Assembly (NCBI GenBank): GCA_035373905.1 | Contig: DAOSOK010000013.1 | Coordinates: 1 to 64,000 of the forward strand | Length of the DNA stretch: 64,000 nt | Direction: 5' to 3' | Source: Candidatus Ozemobacteraceae bacterium | GTDB lineage: Bacteria > Muiribacteriota > Ozemobacteria > Ozemobacterales > Ozemobacteraceae | Shown: positions 17,622 to 26,710 of the stretch, piece by piece | How the letters are laid out: each line of letters begins with the position of its first letter | Position numbering within the stretch: the stretch's first letter is position 1 | Program-made: the position numbers and the translations under genes | The notes under the pieces: generated by a model | What the model saw: the letters and a program-made list of their open reading frames with translations, nothing else | The model's database searches: none | What the model was told of the DNA's origin: nothing

Positions 17622-18962
17622 CTACCCTTTTCGTTTTCCCGCATGAATCTGGGATGACCTTCCTCCCGTGCGCGCGGAGCGGCACGGGACGGCGTTGAAC
17701 GGGCTGTCGGCAAGCACCTTCGATACGTCGGAGGCTGGGGAAATGACGGTCATGGCCATTTTCTTCCGGTCGAGCAGTTCCACGGCCGCTTTCCTGATGT
17801 CGTCCTGGGTGACGGCGAGGTAGGGGCGGATCGCCTCTTCCGGGGTCTGGGGCTCGATACCGTAGAGGAACCCGGTCGCCAGGCGGTTCATGCGGTTCGT
17901 CGTGCTCTCGAGGGCGATCAGGGTGTTTCCCTTGAGCTGCTGCTTCGCCTCTTCGAGCTCGATCTTCGAGAGGCCCTTCAAGGCGAGCCGCTCGATCTCG
18001 GTGCTGATGAGTTCGAGCACCTTGGGAAGCTGGTCCGGCGAGGTGCCGGCGTAAATGCTGAAGATTCCGGTGTCTCTGAACGAGGTGTGGTAGGAATACA
18101 CCGAGTACGCGAGCCCACGCTTCTCGCGGATTTCCTGGAACAGACGGCTGCTCATCCCTCCGCCGAACGCGGCGTTCATCAGGGTTACCGCGTATCTCGA
18201 CTCGTCGCTGTATGAAACCCCGGGGGTGCCGATCGCCACATGGACCTGCTCGATGTTCTTCCGGAAGACGGTTGCAGCGCTGTCGGGCTTCGGCGCGGTC
18301 TTCCGATGGGCGAGGGAGCCGGGGCGGAGATCGCCGAGGTGCTTCTCGAGCAGGCCGACGAACTCGCCCGTATCGATGTTGCCTGCCGCGCACACGACGA
18401 GGTTGCCGGACACATATTGTTTGCGATATACATCGATCACTTCTTCACGCGGCATCGCTCCGACCGTGGCGCTCGTTCCGAGGATCGGCCGGCCGATCGG
18501 GGCGTCGGGCCAGAGGGTCTGTCCGAGAAGTTCGTGGATGATCTCGTCGGGGGAATCCTCGTACATCTTGATTTCTTCGAGGATGACCCTTCGCTCGCGC
18601 TCGTATTCGTCGGCATCGAAGGCCGAGTTGCGCACCATGTCGGCCAGAACCTCGACCGCGGTGGGAAGTTCGTCGCGTACGACCCGAGCGTAATAGCAGC
18701 AGTAATCCTTCGCCGTGAACGCGTTCAGATACCCGCCGATCCGGTCGAAGGCCCGGGCGATATCCTTCGGGGAGCGTTTCCCGGTTCCCTTGAACATCAT
18801 GTGTTCGATGAAATGGGAGACGCCGAGCAGCCGGGGGTCCTCGTAGAGAACGCCGCTGCGGAAAAACATCCCGATCGATACGCTCTGGACCGTCGAGAAG
18901 GTCTCGGCAACGACCTTCACGCCGTTGTCCAGCCGCGTCTTGAAAAAAGGCGTTCCGCTCAT
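17622..18962 (-). CDS. M16 family zinc protease (mitochondrial-processing-peptidase/YmxG-like)
   Basis: A 446-residue protein with the inverted zinc motif HxxEH in SHFIEHMMFKG and the typical RxxxxYxVYSYHTSF stretch of the second M16 domain. Such single-chain bacterial M16 peptidases act as cytosolic or secreted peptide-clearing proteases. Its ATG overlaps the scpB stop by 4 bases, indicating translational coupling. The last 30 residues are basic and low complexity. An adjacent M24 peptidase suggests a peptide-degradation pair. Confidence 0.9.
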   Translation of the reverse strand: MSGTPFFKTRLDNGVKVVAETFSTVQSVSIGMFFRSGVLYEDPRLLGVSHFIEHMMFKGTGKRSPKDIARAFDRIGGYLNAFTAKDYCCYYARVVRDELPTAVEVLADMVRNSAFDADEYERERRVILEEIKMYEDSPDEIIHELLGQTLWPDAPIGRPILGTSATVGAMPREEVIDVYRKQYVSGNLVVCAAGNIDTGEFVGLLEKHLGDLRPGSLAHRKTAPKPDSAATVFRKNIEQVHVAIGTPGVSYSDESRYAVTLMNAAFGGGMSSRLFQEIREKRGLAYSVYSYHTSFRDTGIFSIYAGTSPDQLPKVLELISTEIERLALKGLSKIELEEAKQQLKGNTLIALESTTNRMNRLATGFLYGIEPQTPEEAIRPYLAVTQDDIRKAAVELLDRKKMAMTVISPASDVSKVLADSPFNAVPCRSARTGGRSSQIHAGKRKG

Positions 18963-19795
18963 GATTCACTGTTCTCCCGGCCCGGTTTCGTCGGATGTAT
19001 ACCGAGCGTTATACTGTCCGGCGCCGGAGCGGCATCGGCCGGAGCTTCGGCAGGGGCAGCCACGGGAGGCCGTTCCGGCGCGAGACCACCGTCGCCAGGC
19101 CCGGCATCGGCATCGGCGGACGTGGGCGCCTGGTCGTCCGCGAGGGAGCGTTCGCCATCCATCTCGGCGGTGACGTCGCGGCTTTCGGCCGGGGGCAAAT
19201 CGCCCGGCAGATCGGCTTCGGGAAGCGAAAGCTCTTTGAGACTCCTGATGCCGAAGTAGTAGAGAAAGTCCTGCGTCGTCGAGTAAAGGCGGGGCCTGCC
19301 GAGAACCGGTTTTTCCCCCGACACGAAGATCAGCTTCTTCTCGAGAAGGGTGGCGACGACTCCGTCGCAGTTGACGCCGCGAATCGCCTCGATCTCGGCG
19401 CGCGTGATCGGCTGTTTGAATGCGATGACGGCCAGCGTTTCGAGCGCAGGCAGGGAGAGACTGACGAGCTTCTGGCCCTCGAGGCGCTGGATGAACGGGC
19501 TGATGAAGGCCTTCGTGGCGAGCTGAACACCCTGCTCGGTAATGATGACCTGGAGCCCCGACGAGGGGCTCTCGTCGAGGTGCAGCCTGAACTCGTTCAG
19601 AAGCTGCTCGGTCTCGGAGAACGGCAGTTCGAGGATCTCGGCGATGCGCTGGGTGGGAATGGGCGCGTGATGGACGAAGAGAAGTCCCTGCAACGCGGCG
19701 AGCAGGGTATCGCGATCCGGCCGCGGACCGGTCGGCAGGGGAAGCTGCTGCGGCTGGGCGGAGGGGTGCTGTGTCAGTTCATTGTCGGCGTTCAT
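18959..19795 (-). CDS. scpB: Segregation and condensation protein B
   Basis: A 278-residue protein. Residues 25-190 match ScpB: two winged-helix repeats with LLFVHHAPIPTQRIAEIL, ETLAVIAFKQPITRAEIEAI and GRPRLYSTTQDFLYYFGI. ScpB with ScpA forms the kleisin part of the SMC condensin that compacts the chromosome. A tail of about 85 residues, rich in Pro, Ala and Asp, is longer than usual and probably disordered. An ATA-N8-TAT dyad (18999) lies in the tail. It overlaps the next gene by 4 bases and follows scpA. Confidence 0.93.
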   Translation of the reverse strand: MNADNELTQHPSAQPQQLPLPTGPRPDRDTLLAALQGLLFVHHAPIPTQRIAEILELPFSETEQLLNEFRLHLDESPSSGLQVIITEQGVQLATKAFISPFIQRLEGQKLVSLSLPALETLAVIAFKQPITRAEIEAIRGVNCDGVVATLLEKKLIFVSGEKPVLGRPRLYSTTQDFLYYFGIRSLKELSLPEADLPGDLPPAESRDVTAEMDGERSLADDQAPTSADADAGPGDGGLAPERPPVAAPAEAPADAAPAPDSITLGIHPTKPGRENSES

Positions 19796-19822
19796 GCGTG
19801 TCTTGCAGTCTCGTTTCTGTCT

Positions 19823-20608
19823 TCAGCCGACGGCGGCCTCTTCGACGGAGTCTGCGGCCGATACCGGCCTGATCGTGATGGGCGAGAAGTTGTCGGCCTG
19901 GGCGATGTCGCACTCGCCAAGCTTGAACATCTCGAGGATGGCCATGAAGGAAAGAACGACGTCGTAGCGGTCCTTGCGGCCGCGGACGAGCTCGTTGAAC
20001 GGAATTTCCCGCCGGTGGCGCAGATCGTTGAGGACCCGGCGGATCTCGTCGATTCGCGCCTCGAGGCCGATGCGGTCGACGACGACGCGATGGATCGGCG
20101 GATTCAGGCGCCGGCGGACCAGCCCCTCATACAGCGCGCGCAGATCGAACGCAGAGAGATTGATCTGGAGGATCTGCTCGGGCTGGAGTTCGTAACTGCC
20201 CGCCCGGGTGTAGATGCGCGAGTTTTTCCGCTCCATCTCCCGCAGATCGAGGGCCATGAGTTTGAAACGGCGATACTCGACGAGTTTGTCGACGAGCTCG
20301 CGACGGGCGTCTTCCTCGTAGGGAGCGGCATCGAGGTCCTCGTCGCCGGTCTCGATCTCGCCGGCCTGGGGCTTGTCGCGCGGAAGGAGCATGCGCGATT
20401 TGATCTCGAGCAGGGTCGCCGCCATGACGAGAAAGCCCGAGGCCACTTCCATGTCGAGAATCTCCATCATGTGAAGGTAGTCGAGATATTGGGCCGTAAT
20501 GGTTGAGATCGGAATATCGTAGATGTTGACCTTCTGCTCTTCGATCAGGTGATACAACAGATCGAAGGGGCCCTCGAAGGCCGGGAGACGTACCTGGTAT
20601 GCGCTCAT
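19823..20608 (-). CDS. scpA: Segregation and condensation protein A (kleisin)
   Basis: A 261-residue protein with the canonical ScpA start (FEGPFDLLYHLIEEQKVNIY), then YLDYLHMMEILDMEVASGFL and AATLLEIKSRMLLP. The C-terminal winged helix includes FMAILEMFKLG. It bridges SMC heads with ScpB. It lies 17 bases downstream of trpS and 28 bases upstream of scpB, in one probable operon. Confidence 0.95.
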   Translation of the reverse strand: MSAYQVRLPAFEGPFDLLYHLIEEQKVNIYDIPISTITAQYLDYLHMMEILDMEVASGFLVMAATLLEIKSRMLLPRDKPQAGEIETGDEDLDAAPYEEDARRELVDKLVEYRRFKLMALDLREMERKNSRIYTRAGSYELQPEQILQINLSAFDLRALYEGLVRRRLNPPIHRVVVDRIGLEARIDEIRRVLNDLRHRREIPFNELVRGRKDRYDVVLSFMAILEMFKLGECDIAQADNFSPITIRPVSAADSVEEAAVG

Positions 20609-20624
20609 CGACGTTCCGTCCCCC

Positions 20625-21608
20625 TCAGGAGATGAAGCCCATCGCCCGGCGGACCTCGTTCATGGTCGCCTCTGCGGTCTCGCGGGCCTTCGCCTCGCCC
20701 GCGGCCAGGACGTCCCGGACCAGGTCCGGCCGGCTCTCGATCCCGGCGCGCTTTTCGCGGATCGTGCCGAGGACGCCCTCGAGACGCTCGAACAGGATGT
20801 TCTTGCAGTCGCGGCATCCGATGCCCGCCGTCCGGCAGCCGTTCGCGATCTCGTCGAGCCTGTCCTTCGTATATATTTTATGATATGCATAAACCGTGCA
20901 CACGTCGGGATTGCCTGGATCGTTCCGGCGGACGCGCTGCGGATCGGTGATCATGACGTGGATCTTCTGCTTGAGGGTTTCGGGCGTCTCGCGGAGCTCG
21001 ATCGAGTTGTTGTACGATTTGCTCATCTTGCGGTTGTCGATGCCCAGCAGGACGGGGATATCAGACAGCACCTCGGCCGGCTCGGGAAAGATGTCGCCGA
21101 ACACGCCGTTGAACCGGCGGACGATCTCGCGGGTGAGCTCGAGATGCGGCAACTGGTCTCGACCCACCGGCACCGCTTCCGCTTTATAGCAGATGATATC
21201 GGCCGTCATCAGGACGGGATACATCAGCTTTCCGAGCGAGGTGCCATCGCGGCTCGCCTCGTCGCGAACCTGGTCTTTGAAGGTGGGGCACCGCTCGAGC
21301 CAACCGAGCGGGGTGTACATGCTGAGGATCGTGTTCAGCTCGGCATGCTGGGGCATGGCCGACTGGCGGAAGATGACGGACTTCTCGGGGTCGATGCCGA
21401 CGCTCATGAAATCGACGACCATATCGGTGATGTATCGGGGCAGTTCGTCGATCTTCAGGCGATCCGTGAACGCATGCCAGACGGCGGCGAAAAAGTAGCA
21501 GTCATACTGGTCCTGGAGTTTCACCCACGTCCGGAGGGTGCCCTCGAGGTGGCCGAGATGCAGGGAACCGGTGGTCCGCATGCCGCTGACAAGTCGTTTC
21601 TTCGCCAT
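20625..21608 (-). CDS. trpS: Tryptophanyl-tRNA synthetase
   Basis: A 327-residue class I synthetase of normal length. It has the HIGH-equivalent motif GSLHLGHLEG, the Trp-binding region PVLMTADIICYKAEAVPVG and KMSKS within NRKMSKSYNN. It charges tRNA-Trp. It is the first gene of the trpS-scpA-scpB-M16-M24 set. Two ATA-N8-TAT dyads (20873 and 21186) fall inside it and one lies just upstream. No T-box leader is visible. Confidence 0.96.
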   Translation of the reverse strand: MAKKRLVSGMRTTGSLHLGHLEGTLRTWVKLQDQYDCYFFAAVWHAFTDRLKIDELPRYITDMVVDFMSVGIDPEKSVIFRQSAMPQHAELNTILSMYTPLGWLERCPTFKDQVRDEASRDGTSLGKLMYPVLMTADIICYKAEAVPVGRDQLPHLELTREIVRRFNGVFGDIFPEPAEVLSDIPVLLGIDNRKMSKSYNNSIELRETPETLKQKIHVMITDPQRVRRNDPGNPDVCTVYAYHKIYTKDRLDEIANGCRTAGIGCRDCKNILFERLEGVLGTIREKRAGIESRPDLVRDVLAAGEAKARETAEATMNEVRRAMGFIS

Positions 21609-21653
21609 GATACGAGTTCAACTCCGTTGTGTCATATATAATGCTATATAATA
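21609..21653 (-). promoter_or_regulatory. A/T-rich promoter region of the trpS operon with an overlapping dyad
   Basis: A 45-base gap rich in TATA runs (21632-21653) that should contain the -10 box for trpS, although more than one register fits. Overlapping ATA-N8-TAT dyads occupy 21634-21647 and 21636-21649. CGGAG just before the trpS ATG serves as ribosome-binding site. Confidence 0.4.
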
Positions 21654-22835
21654 TTATTCGAGACTTCTGATGGCGTCTTCCGCCGCCTCGCGCGTTTCAG
21701 GGTCGGGATCGAGGATCAGGACGCGGCGCCAGTGGTCGATCGCCTGCGTGCGCTCGTCGAGCTTGTACCAGGCGACGCCGATATTGAATTCGGCCTCGTA
21801 ATACTTCGGGTCGAGCTCGATCGCCTTTTCCCACCATTTCAGGGCGCCGCGCCAGTCTTCGCGTTTCTCCCGGATGTTGCCGAGGGTGAAGAAAAGCGTG
21901 CTGTCCTGGAATCCACGCGCGTAAAGATCGGTGAGAAGCCTGTCGGCCCGATCGTACTGGCGGTCGAAATACCAACACCTGGCAAGGAACAGCAGGTCCT
22001 TGTTGCCGAGACTGCCGCGCTCGGCATACGGTTCGAGCATCTTCTGCGCCAGGCCGTATTGCGAGAGTTCGAAGGCCTGGCGGGCGAGTTCCAGCGCGTC
22101 TTCCTTCTCGAGCCGCGACGTATCGCCTATTCGGGCGATCGCGTCGCCGGCCCCCTCCGTATCGCCAAGGCGGCGCCTGACCATCGCCTGCAGGAGGGAG
22201 ATTCTCGGTTCGCCCGGGAAGGCGACGACCGCCTTCTCGATGAGGCTTCGCGCGGCTTCGAGCCGCTCGGCCTCGATCAGGAATTTCACGAGCTTCACGG
22301 TCCCGTCGATGGGCGGAAGAGACGACGCGCTCTGTTCCATCAGTTTGCCGAGATCCGGGTCGCACAGAACGGCGAGCTCGGAAACTTGTTCGTTTTTCAT
22401 CACAAGACGGGGAGCGGCGACGTCGGCGGCATCGACCGTGAAACACAACGTTCCGCGGCTCTGCGTTCCCGGGCTCATATCGAACGGCCTGGCGAGACAG
22501 TCGGGATTTTCCATGGCGGCGGGGGAATAGGTTCCGCTCATCCTCAGGGTATAGTCCTTGAGCGGATCGACCGCAAACGAACGGGTTCCGGTGTTCACGA
22601 AGGTAAGCTGGATTTCGACCTTGTCCTGCTTCGCCCCGGTACCGAGGCCGCCGGTGAACGGCGTACGCCGAAACTCGTTCACGCAGACGACGATCCCGTC
22701 GGGGCCGATGACGTCTTCACCCTGCAGGAACAGGGCGGCCGCAGCGGCGGCGGGAAAGAGGCCGCACGAGCTCAGGAGTACGAGGGCAGCCGGGACAAAG
22801 GTTCGAAAAGCCGATCGTAACGACATGGCGTTCAT
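21654..22835 (-). CDS. Exported TPR protein with an N-terminal beta domain
   Basis: I start it at ATG 22835 (AGGA upstream), which gives a signal peptide (LVLLSSCGLFPAAAAAA) possibly processed as a lipoprotein at the Cys. Residues 30-160 look like a beta-rich domain with an Ig-like QLTFVNTGTRSFAVDP stretch. The C-terminal 220 residues form TPR-like helical repeats, ending in WEKAIELDPKYYEAEFNIGV. A longer in-frame opening to 22976 is considered non-coding. It probably acts as a periplasmic or membrane-bound scaffold; partners are unknown. Confidence 0.8.
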   Translation of the reverse strand: MNAMSLRSAFRTFVPAALVLLSSCGLFPAAAAAALFLQGEDVIGPDGIVVCVNEFRRTPFTGGLGTGAKQDKVEIQLTFVNTGTRSFAVDPLKDYTLRMSGTYSPAAMENPDCLARPFDMSPGTQSRGTLCFTVDAADVAAPRLVMKNEQVSELAVLCDPDLGKLMEQSASSLPPIDGTVKLVKFLIEAERLEAARSLIEKAVVAFPGEPRISLLQAMVRRRLGDTEGAGDAIARIGDTSRLEKEDALELARQAFELSQYGLAQKMLEPYAERGSLGNKDLLFLARCWYFDRQYDRADRLLTDLYARGFQDSTLFFTLGNIREKREDWRGALKWWEKAIELDPKYYEAEFNIGVAWYKLDERTQAIDHWRRVLILDPDPETREAAEDAIRSLE

Positions 22836-22881
22836 GGTAGCACATTCCTGGCCGCCATGAAATAGAGCGAGGAATGAAAAT

Positions 22882-23880
22882 TCAGAGCGCTCCGGCCACC
22901 CGATTCCAGTCCGGCGTATTTGCCTGCGGGAGTTCGAAACCGGGCCTAGCGAGAAGGAGCAGAAAATCGTAATCATTTCTGCCCGTATCGACGGCTTTTA
23001 TTCTCAGGACGGATCTCGGGAACCGCGTGGCGAAGACCTCACGAAGCCGGCCGGCGACGTGTTCGTCGTGCCAGAGTGGCGGAAGATCGTCTCCCGACCA
23101 GGTGACGGCGACATACGCGGCTTTTCCGGCCTTGGAGAGCATCGCCGAAGCATCGCATCCCGTCTTCCAGTCGTAGATCCACCCCTTCCTGGCCCTGTCG
23201 ATTTCGTCCTTTGCGGCCTGCAGATCGGCATTTCCGCGGCACCAGGCGTGAAACATCACGTCGTGATCGCTTTCGAGCCGCTTTCTGCCGCAGAATGTCA
23301 GCGGAATGACGTAGAGGTCTGCCTCGACCTCGTCTCCGAGTTCGTCGATCGGCATGTTCAGGCAGAAGATTTTTTCGGCCGCGCTGACAAGCTGGCTCTC
23401 GCAGCGGCGGATCATCATATCGAGGAGCTCGTCCGGCGGGACCGACGGGGCGACGCCCGACGCCGCCATCGTGATCCAGGCGGCGATGACGTTGTAGATG
23501 CCGGCTTGGAACAACTCGCTCTGCGTCGCCTTTGAAATTTCGAACGCCGCCTCGCGCCAATAGTGCAGGTAATCGAGTTGCTGGGCATCGAACAGCCTGT
23601 GCTGCCACGACAGGAAGGGGTTCGTCTCTTTCCTGAACGGCTTGTCGAGGGTCCGAATGAACTTGCGCCGGTTCGGCTCGGTCAGCTTTTCGAAGCCGTT
23701 CGCGAGGAGGGCGCGAAGGATGACGGCCCGGCTTTCCACGGGATCGTTGACGTACATCCTGATGCCGAGGCGCTTGAACCACAGAAGCGAGTGCGGCCGC
23801 GGTGAGATCGGCAGGAAGATGGATTTCACGGCGTCCGGGGGGAGGGATTCGAGGATCCAGGAGGGCTGGAAACGGATCAC
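22882..23880 (-). CDS. Conserved-looking hypothetical protein, 332 residues
   Basis: A soluble protein without signal peptide or membrane helices. Segments such as LLWFKRLGIRMYVNDPVESR and the acidic/Trp-rich C-terminal part show no motif I can name. Its ATG overlaps the stop of the upstream HD-GYP-like gene by 4 bases, so the two are translated together and may share a job in signalling. Codon use matches the neighbours. I weighed a degenerate DNA methyltransferase because of the VND triplet, but catalytic motifs are lacking. Confidence 0.7.
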   Translation of the reverse strand: MIRFQPSWILESLPPDAVKSIFLPISPRPHSLLWFKRLGIRMYVNDPVESRAVILRALLANGFEKLTEPNRRKFIRTLDKPFRKETNPFLSWQHRLFDAQQLDYLHYWREAAFEISKATQSELFQAGIYNVIAAWITMAASGVAPSVPPDELLDMMIRRCESQLVSAAEKIFCLNMPIDELGDEVEADLYVIPLTFCGRKRLESDHDVMFHAWCRGNADLQAAKDEIDRARKGWIYDWKTGCDASAMLSKAGKAAYVAVTWSGDDLPPLWHDEHVAGRLREVFATRFPRSVLRIKAVDTGRNDYDFLLLLARPGFELPQANTPDWNRVAGAL

Positions 23881-24557
23881 GGCCGCCCCTCCGGCGCCGA
23901 CGAGGCGGCCGAGCAGACGGCTTCGCGGGCACGCACGACGACGGGATCGAAATGAAGCCCCGACTGGATGCCGAGCTCGACCCGGATCTGTTCGGGATTG
24001 AGGGCTTTGCGATACGACCTCGCCACCTTCATCGAGGCGGCGGCGTCGACGACCGCGAGGATTCGCGCCGCAAGAGGGATCTCATCGCCCACAAGGTGGT
24101 CGGGATACCCGCTACCGTCCCATTTTTCATGGTGCCAGCGAATGATGCTCGGAACGTCCTCCGTCACCGGCACGTGGCGGCGCAGAGCAAGTTCGCCGAG
24201 AAGCGGGTGGGTTTTCACGAGAAACCATTCGTCGGCGTTCAGCGCTCGAGGCTGCTTGACGATTTCGCGCGGGATGTTCGCCATGCCGCAATCGTGAAGG
24301 AGACACGCGATATGAAGGGAGGCGATCGTCCGCTCGTCGAGTTTCAAGTGCCTGGCGATCGCCCGAGCCTCGCGCGCCATGTCCGTCGCGTGCGGTTCCG
24401 CGTATCCCTCGACCGAATCGATGATGCCGGATATGCCGGCTAGAAAGGTCAGGTCTGGAATCTGCTGCATCTGCAGGCGCTCCTGCAGATCGAAATACCG
24501 CCACGCAAGCCAGGTGCATGCGACGGCGAGGGCGAGATTGAGGATGTAGATCGCCAT
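23877..24557 (-). CDS. Membrane-anchored HD-GYP-like phosphodiesterase
   Basis: A 226-residue protein with one N-terminal helix (YILNLALAVACTWLAW) and an HD-GYP domain. The metal-site series is visible: His in AEPHATDM, HD in LLHDCGM, His in KTHPLLGE, then HHEKWDGSGYP and VVDAAASM. The usual HDxGK reads HDCGM, so the conserved Lys is Met. The family hydrolyses cyclic-di-GMP. The rest of the motif is intact, so activity is plausible. It is coupled to the downstream hypothetical gene. Confidence 0.87.
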   Translation of the reverse strand: MAIYILNLALAVACTWLAWRYFDLQERLQMQQIPDLTFLAGISGIIDSVEGYAEPHATDMAREARAIARHLKLDERTIASLHIACLLHDCGMANIPREIVKQPRALNADEWFLVKTHPLLGELALRRHVPVTEDVPSIIRWHHEKWDGSGYPDHLVGDEIPLAARILAVVDAAASMKVARSYRKALNPEQIRVELGIQSGLHFDPVVVRAREAVCSAASSAPEGRP

Positions 24558-24566
24558 TTGAAGAGA

Positions 24567-25304
24567 TCAGAAGCCGAAGTTGGCTCCCAGGGAATACCTG
24601 CTTTCGGTGTTGAGATTGTCCGGAGCAAGATACCCGAAATCGATCGCGAGCGCATCACTCAAGTGATGTCGAAGCCCAATGAGAAAATCGTTGCCGGCGT
24701 AGTCCATGATCAGCTGGGTCTCGGGATCGAGATTGAGATTTGCCCCGAGAACGAAGAACAGCGGGTCAACAGGCGAGAACTTGTCCGGATACCTGCCGAA
24801 ATGGGCGTATTTTTCGGTGCCCTCCATGGCCAGGTTCGCCCCGAGCCCAACCACGACGCGGTTTCCCGGCAAGCCCGTCAGCACCATCACCGAATCTTTC
24901 CAACCGTCGGTCGTGTCGATCACGGCGGCGGCGGCAACGTTTGGGCGGAGTTTATATTTGGCCGCAAACACCGGGTCGAACTGGCTCTTTCCCGAGCCCG
25001 TGACGAACCGCTTCATGACAGCGATTTCGGTGTCGTCGGAAAACGCGAACACGCCTTTGAGCGAGCCGACGCGGTCGACGCCGTCGCCCCCGTTGATATG
25101 CGCCGCCGCCCTCGCCCCGCCCGGTGGCAGGACATCGAGGCCCGGAACGAGCATGGTGCCCGAAAGGCCGCACAGGGTCGCATCGTCGGCCTGCTGCGCC
25201 GCCACGGGCGACGCGGGCATCGCAAATAACGCGGCGGCCAGCGCAAAGCCGGCCGCCTTCGATACGAACGAGCGAATGATGTTCGATGAGCTAATCGCTT
25301 TCAA
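24567..25304 (-). CDS. Probable outer-membrane beta-barrel protein
   Basis: A 245-residue product with a signal peptide ending ASPVAAQ, then alternating beta-strand segments and a C-terminal Phe (SRYSLGANFGF), as required for Bam-dependent insertion. The pattern of GARAAAHINGG, VVVGLGANLAM and FVLGANLNLDP resembles small porin or YjbH-type barrels. The only reasonable start is TTG 25304, overlapping the upstream TPR gene by 14 bases, with AAAGG upstream. It is evidence for a diderm cell envelope. Confidence 0.75.
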   Translation of the reverse strand: MKAISSSNIIRSFVSKAAGFALAAALFAMPASPVAAQQADDATLCGLSGTMLVPGLDVLPPGGARAAAHINGGDGVDRVGSLKGVFAFSDDTEIAVMKRFVTGSGKSQFDPVFAAKYKLRPNVAAAAVIDTTDGWKDSVMVLTGLPGNRVVVGLGANLAMEGTEKYAHFGRYPDKFSPVDPLFFVLGANLNLDPETQLIMDYAGNDFLIGLRHHLSDALAIDFGYLAPDNLNTESRYSLGANFGF

Positions 25305-26541
25305 GCTGGTTCAACCTTTCCCGAACTTTGTCAGCCTCAGCATGATCGGGAAATCGCTTCAGGAACTCAGAGTACTGTTTCTTGGCTTCATCATTGTCTT
25401 TCAGCTGAGTCCGGTACAGATCTCCCTTGCGCATCAAGGCCTCAGCCGATACATCGGCATCCGGGTATCGTTCCGTGAGCCTGTCGTAATAATCGATCGC
25501 CTTACGGGCCCCCTCGTCGTTCTTGCGATATCTCACGGTGCCATCGACAACGCGTGTCTTGTAGTCGGTGAGGTTCTCCTCGTAGATGCGGCCGAGCTTG
25601 AAGAGGCTCTGATCAGCGTTCGGAGCGTCCGGAAACTTCTGCATCATTTCTTCGAGGGTGGCGGCGGCGTTCTTGTAATCCTTCTGCTTTTCGTCCATCA
25701 TGCTCGCCATCAGCCTGTAGGCATCGCGAGCCAGATCGGAGTTCGGGGAATCTGCGATGACCTTCCGATAGGCCTCGATCGCTTTCGCGTAGTCTCCCTG
25801 TTTTGCATGCATGGCGGCGAGGTCCATGTTGGCCTGAGCGCTCTGGGCTTCCGACTGTGCGGCTTCGGCGATGTTTTCCTGCGCCTCGATCGCCGCGACG
25901 CTCTGGCCGGTGCCAGGAGCGAGGGCCTTCATCCGCTTCTGGGCCTCCCGGAAAAAGGAGCTGTACGGGTGTTTTTCGACGAGTTCGCGGTACATTCGCG
26001 CCGCATCCTCGAATTTTCCGGTGCGCTCGTAGGAGAAAGCGAGGTGGTAGACGACTTTGTCGATCGACATGAAGTTCGGGTATTCGGATAAAACGCGCGC
26101 ATACGCATCGATGGCCTTCGGATAATCATTCAGGCGCTCCTCGTAGACCCTGCCGAGATCGTACAGAATCCGGGGCGAGTCCGGCCCCTTCACACCGCCG
26201 GCCTTGACGCCCTCCGACATGTTCGTCGCGGCGTCGAGGAAATGACCGAGCGCCTGCGACATCTCATTCTCGGCCTGGCGCATCCGGATCGTTCCGATTT
26301 CGACACGGGCGGCGGCCGCGAGTTCGGGGTTTGAAAAAAGGTTCTGGAGGGCACCGATCGCACCGTCGAAATTGGACTGGGCAAGAAGTTGCTGCGCCTG
26401 CTGGTATTCTCCGGTCATCTGGATTGCGGCGTTCTGGCCGGCGGCCGGGGCTCCCCCCCCTGCGCTCCAGAGCGAGCAGGCTGAGATCAGCACGGCGACG
26501 ACCGCGTCGCGACGGATTCGAACGGGAAAGGAGAGAATCAT
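25291..26541 (-). CDS. Exported TPR protein (BamD/YbgF-like architecture)
   Basis: GGAGG 6 bases before ATG 26541 supports the start. The 416-residue product has a signal peptide and then at least seven TPR or TPR-like units, for example AIDAYARVLSEYPNFMSIDK, FEDAARMYRELVEKHPYSSF and DNDEAKKQYSEFLKRFPDHA. A short low-complexity Ala/Gln/Glu linker (about 220-250) separates two blocks. Such proteins act in envelope assembly or as Tol-Pal accessory factors. The barrel-protein gene overlaps its end, suggesting joint expression. No specific family is claimed. Confidence 0.82.
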   Translation of the reverse strand: MILSFPVRIRRDAVVAVLISACSLWSAGGGAPAAGQNAAIQMTGEYQQAQQLLAQSNFDGAIGALQNLFSNPELAAAARVEIGTIRMRQAENEMSQALGHFLDAATNMSEGVKAGGVKGPDSPRILYDLGRVYEERLNDYPKAIDAYARVLSEYPNFMSIDKVVYHLAFSYERTGKFEDAARMYRELVEKHPYSSFFREAQKRMKALAPGTGQSVAAIEAQENIAEAAQSEAQSAQANMDLAAMHAKQGDYAKAIEAYRKVIADSPNSDLARDAYRLMASMMDEKQKDYKNAAATLEEMMQKFPDAPNADQSLFKLGRIYEENLTDYKTRVVDGTVRYRKNDEGARKAIDYYDRLTERYPDADVSAEALMRKGDLYRTQLKDNDEAKKQYSEFLKRFPDHAEADKVRERLNQLESD

Positions 26542-26633
26542 GGGCGACCTCCGTTATTCAGGCGTTCCAAGTGCATCAGACAATCGACGAATTCGAGTGT
26601 TCCGCAGGCGATTATACGTGTGATCCCGCGAGA

Positions 26634-26662
26634 TTGACAAGGGTTCCCGGCTCTGTTAGGTT
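26634..26662 (+). promoter_or_regulatory. Putative promoter of parB
   Basis: TTGACA at 26634-26639, a 17-base spacer and TAGGTT at 26657-26662. It lies 49 bases upstream of the GTG start in the divergent gap between the TPR and ParB genes. Confidence 0.5.
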
Positions 26663-26710
26663 TTTCAGACGGGCTCATATTCACCGAATTTCTTTCTGAA
26701 AGGGCTCATC

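Noticed and set aside
18414..18429. TATA-like pairs at 18414, 46774 and 5656 as further members of the dyad set
   Set aside because: They have other spacings (N10) or lack the ATA half-site, so they do not meet ATA-N8-TAT.
18995..20506. 503-codon plus-strand frame opposite scpA and scpB
   Set aside because: Antisense shadow with no motifs; scpA and scpB are certain.
22882..23880. DNA adenine methyltransferase for the 332-residue hypothetical protein
   Set aside because: A VND triplet suggested it, but the DPPY-type catalytic motif and a SAM-binding Gly-rich loop are absent.
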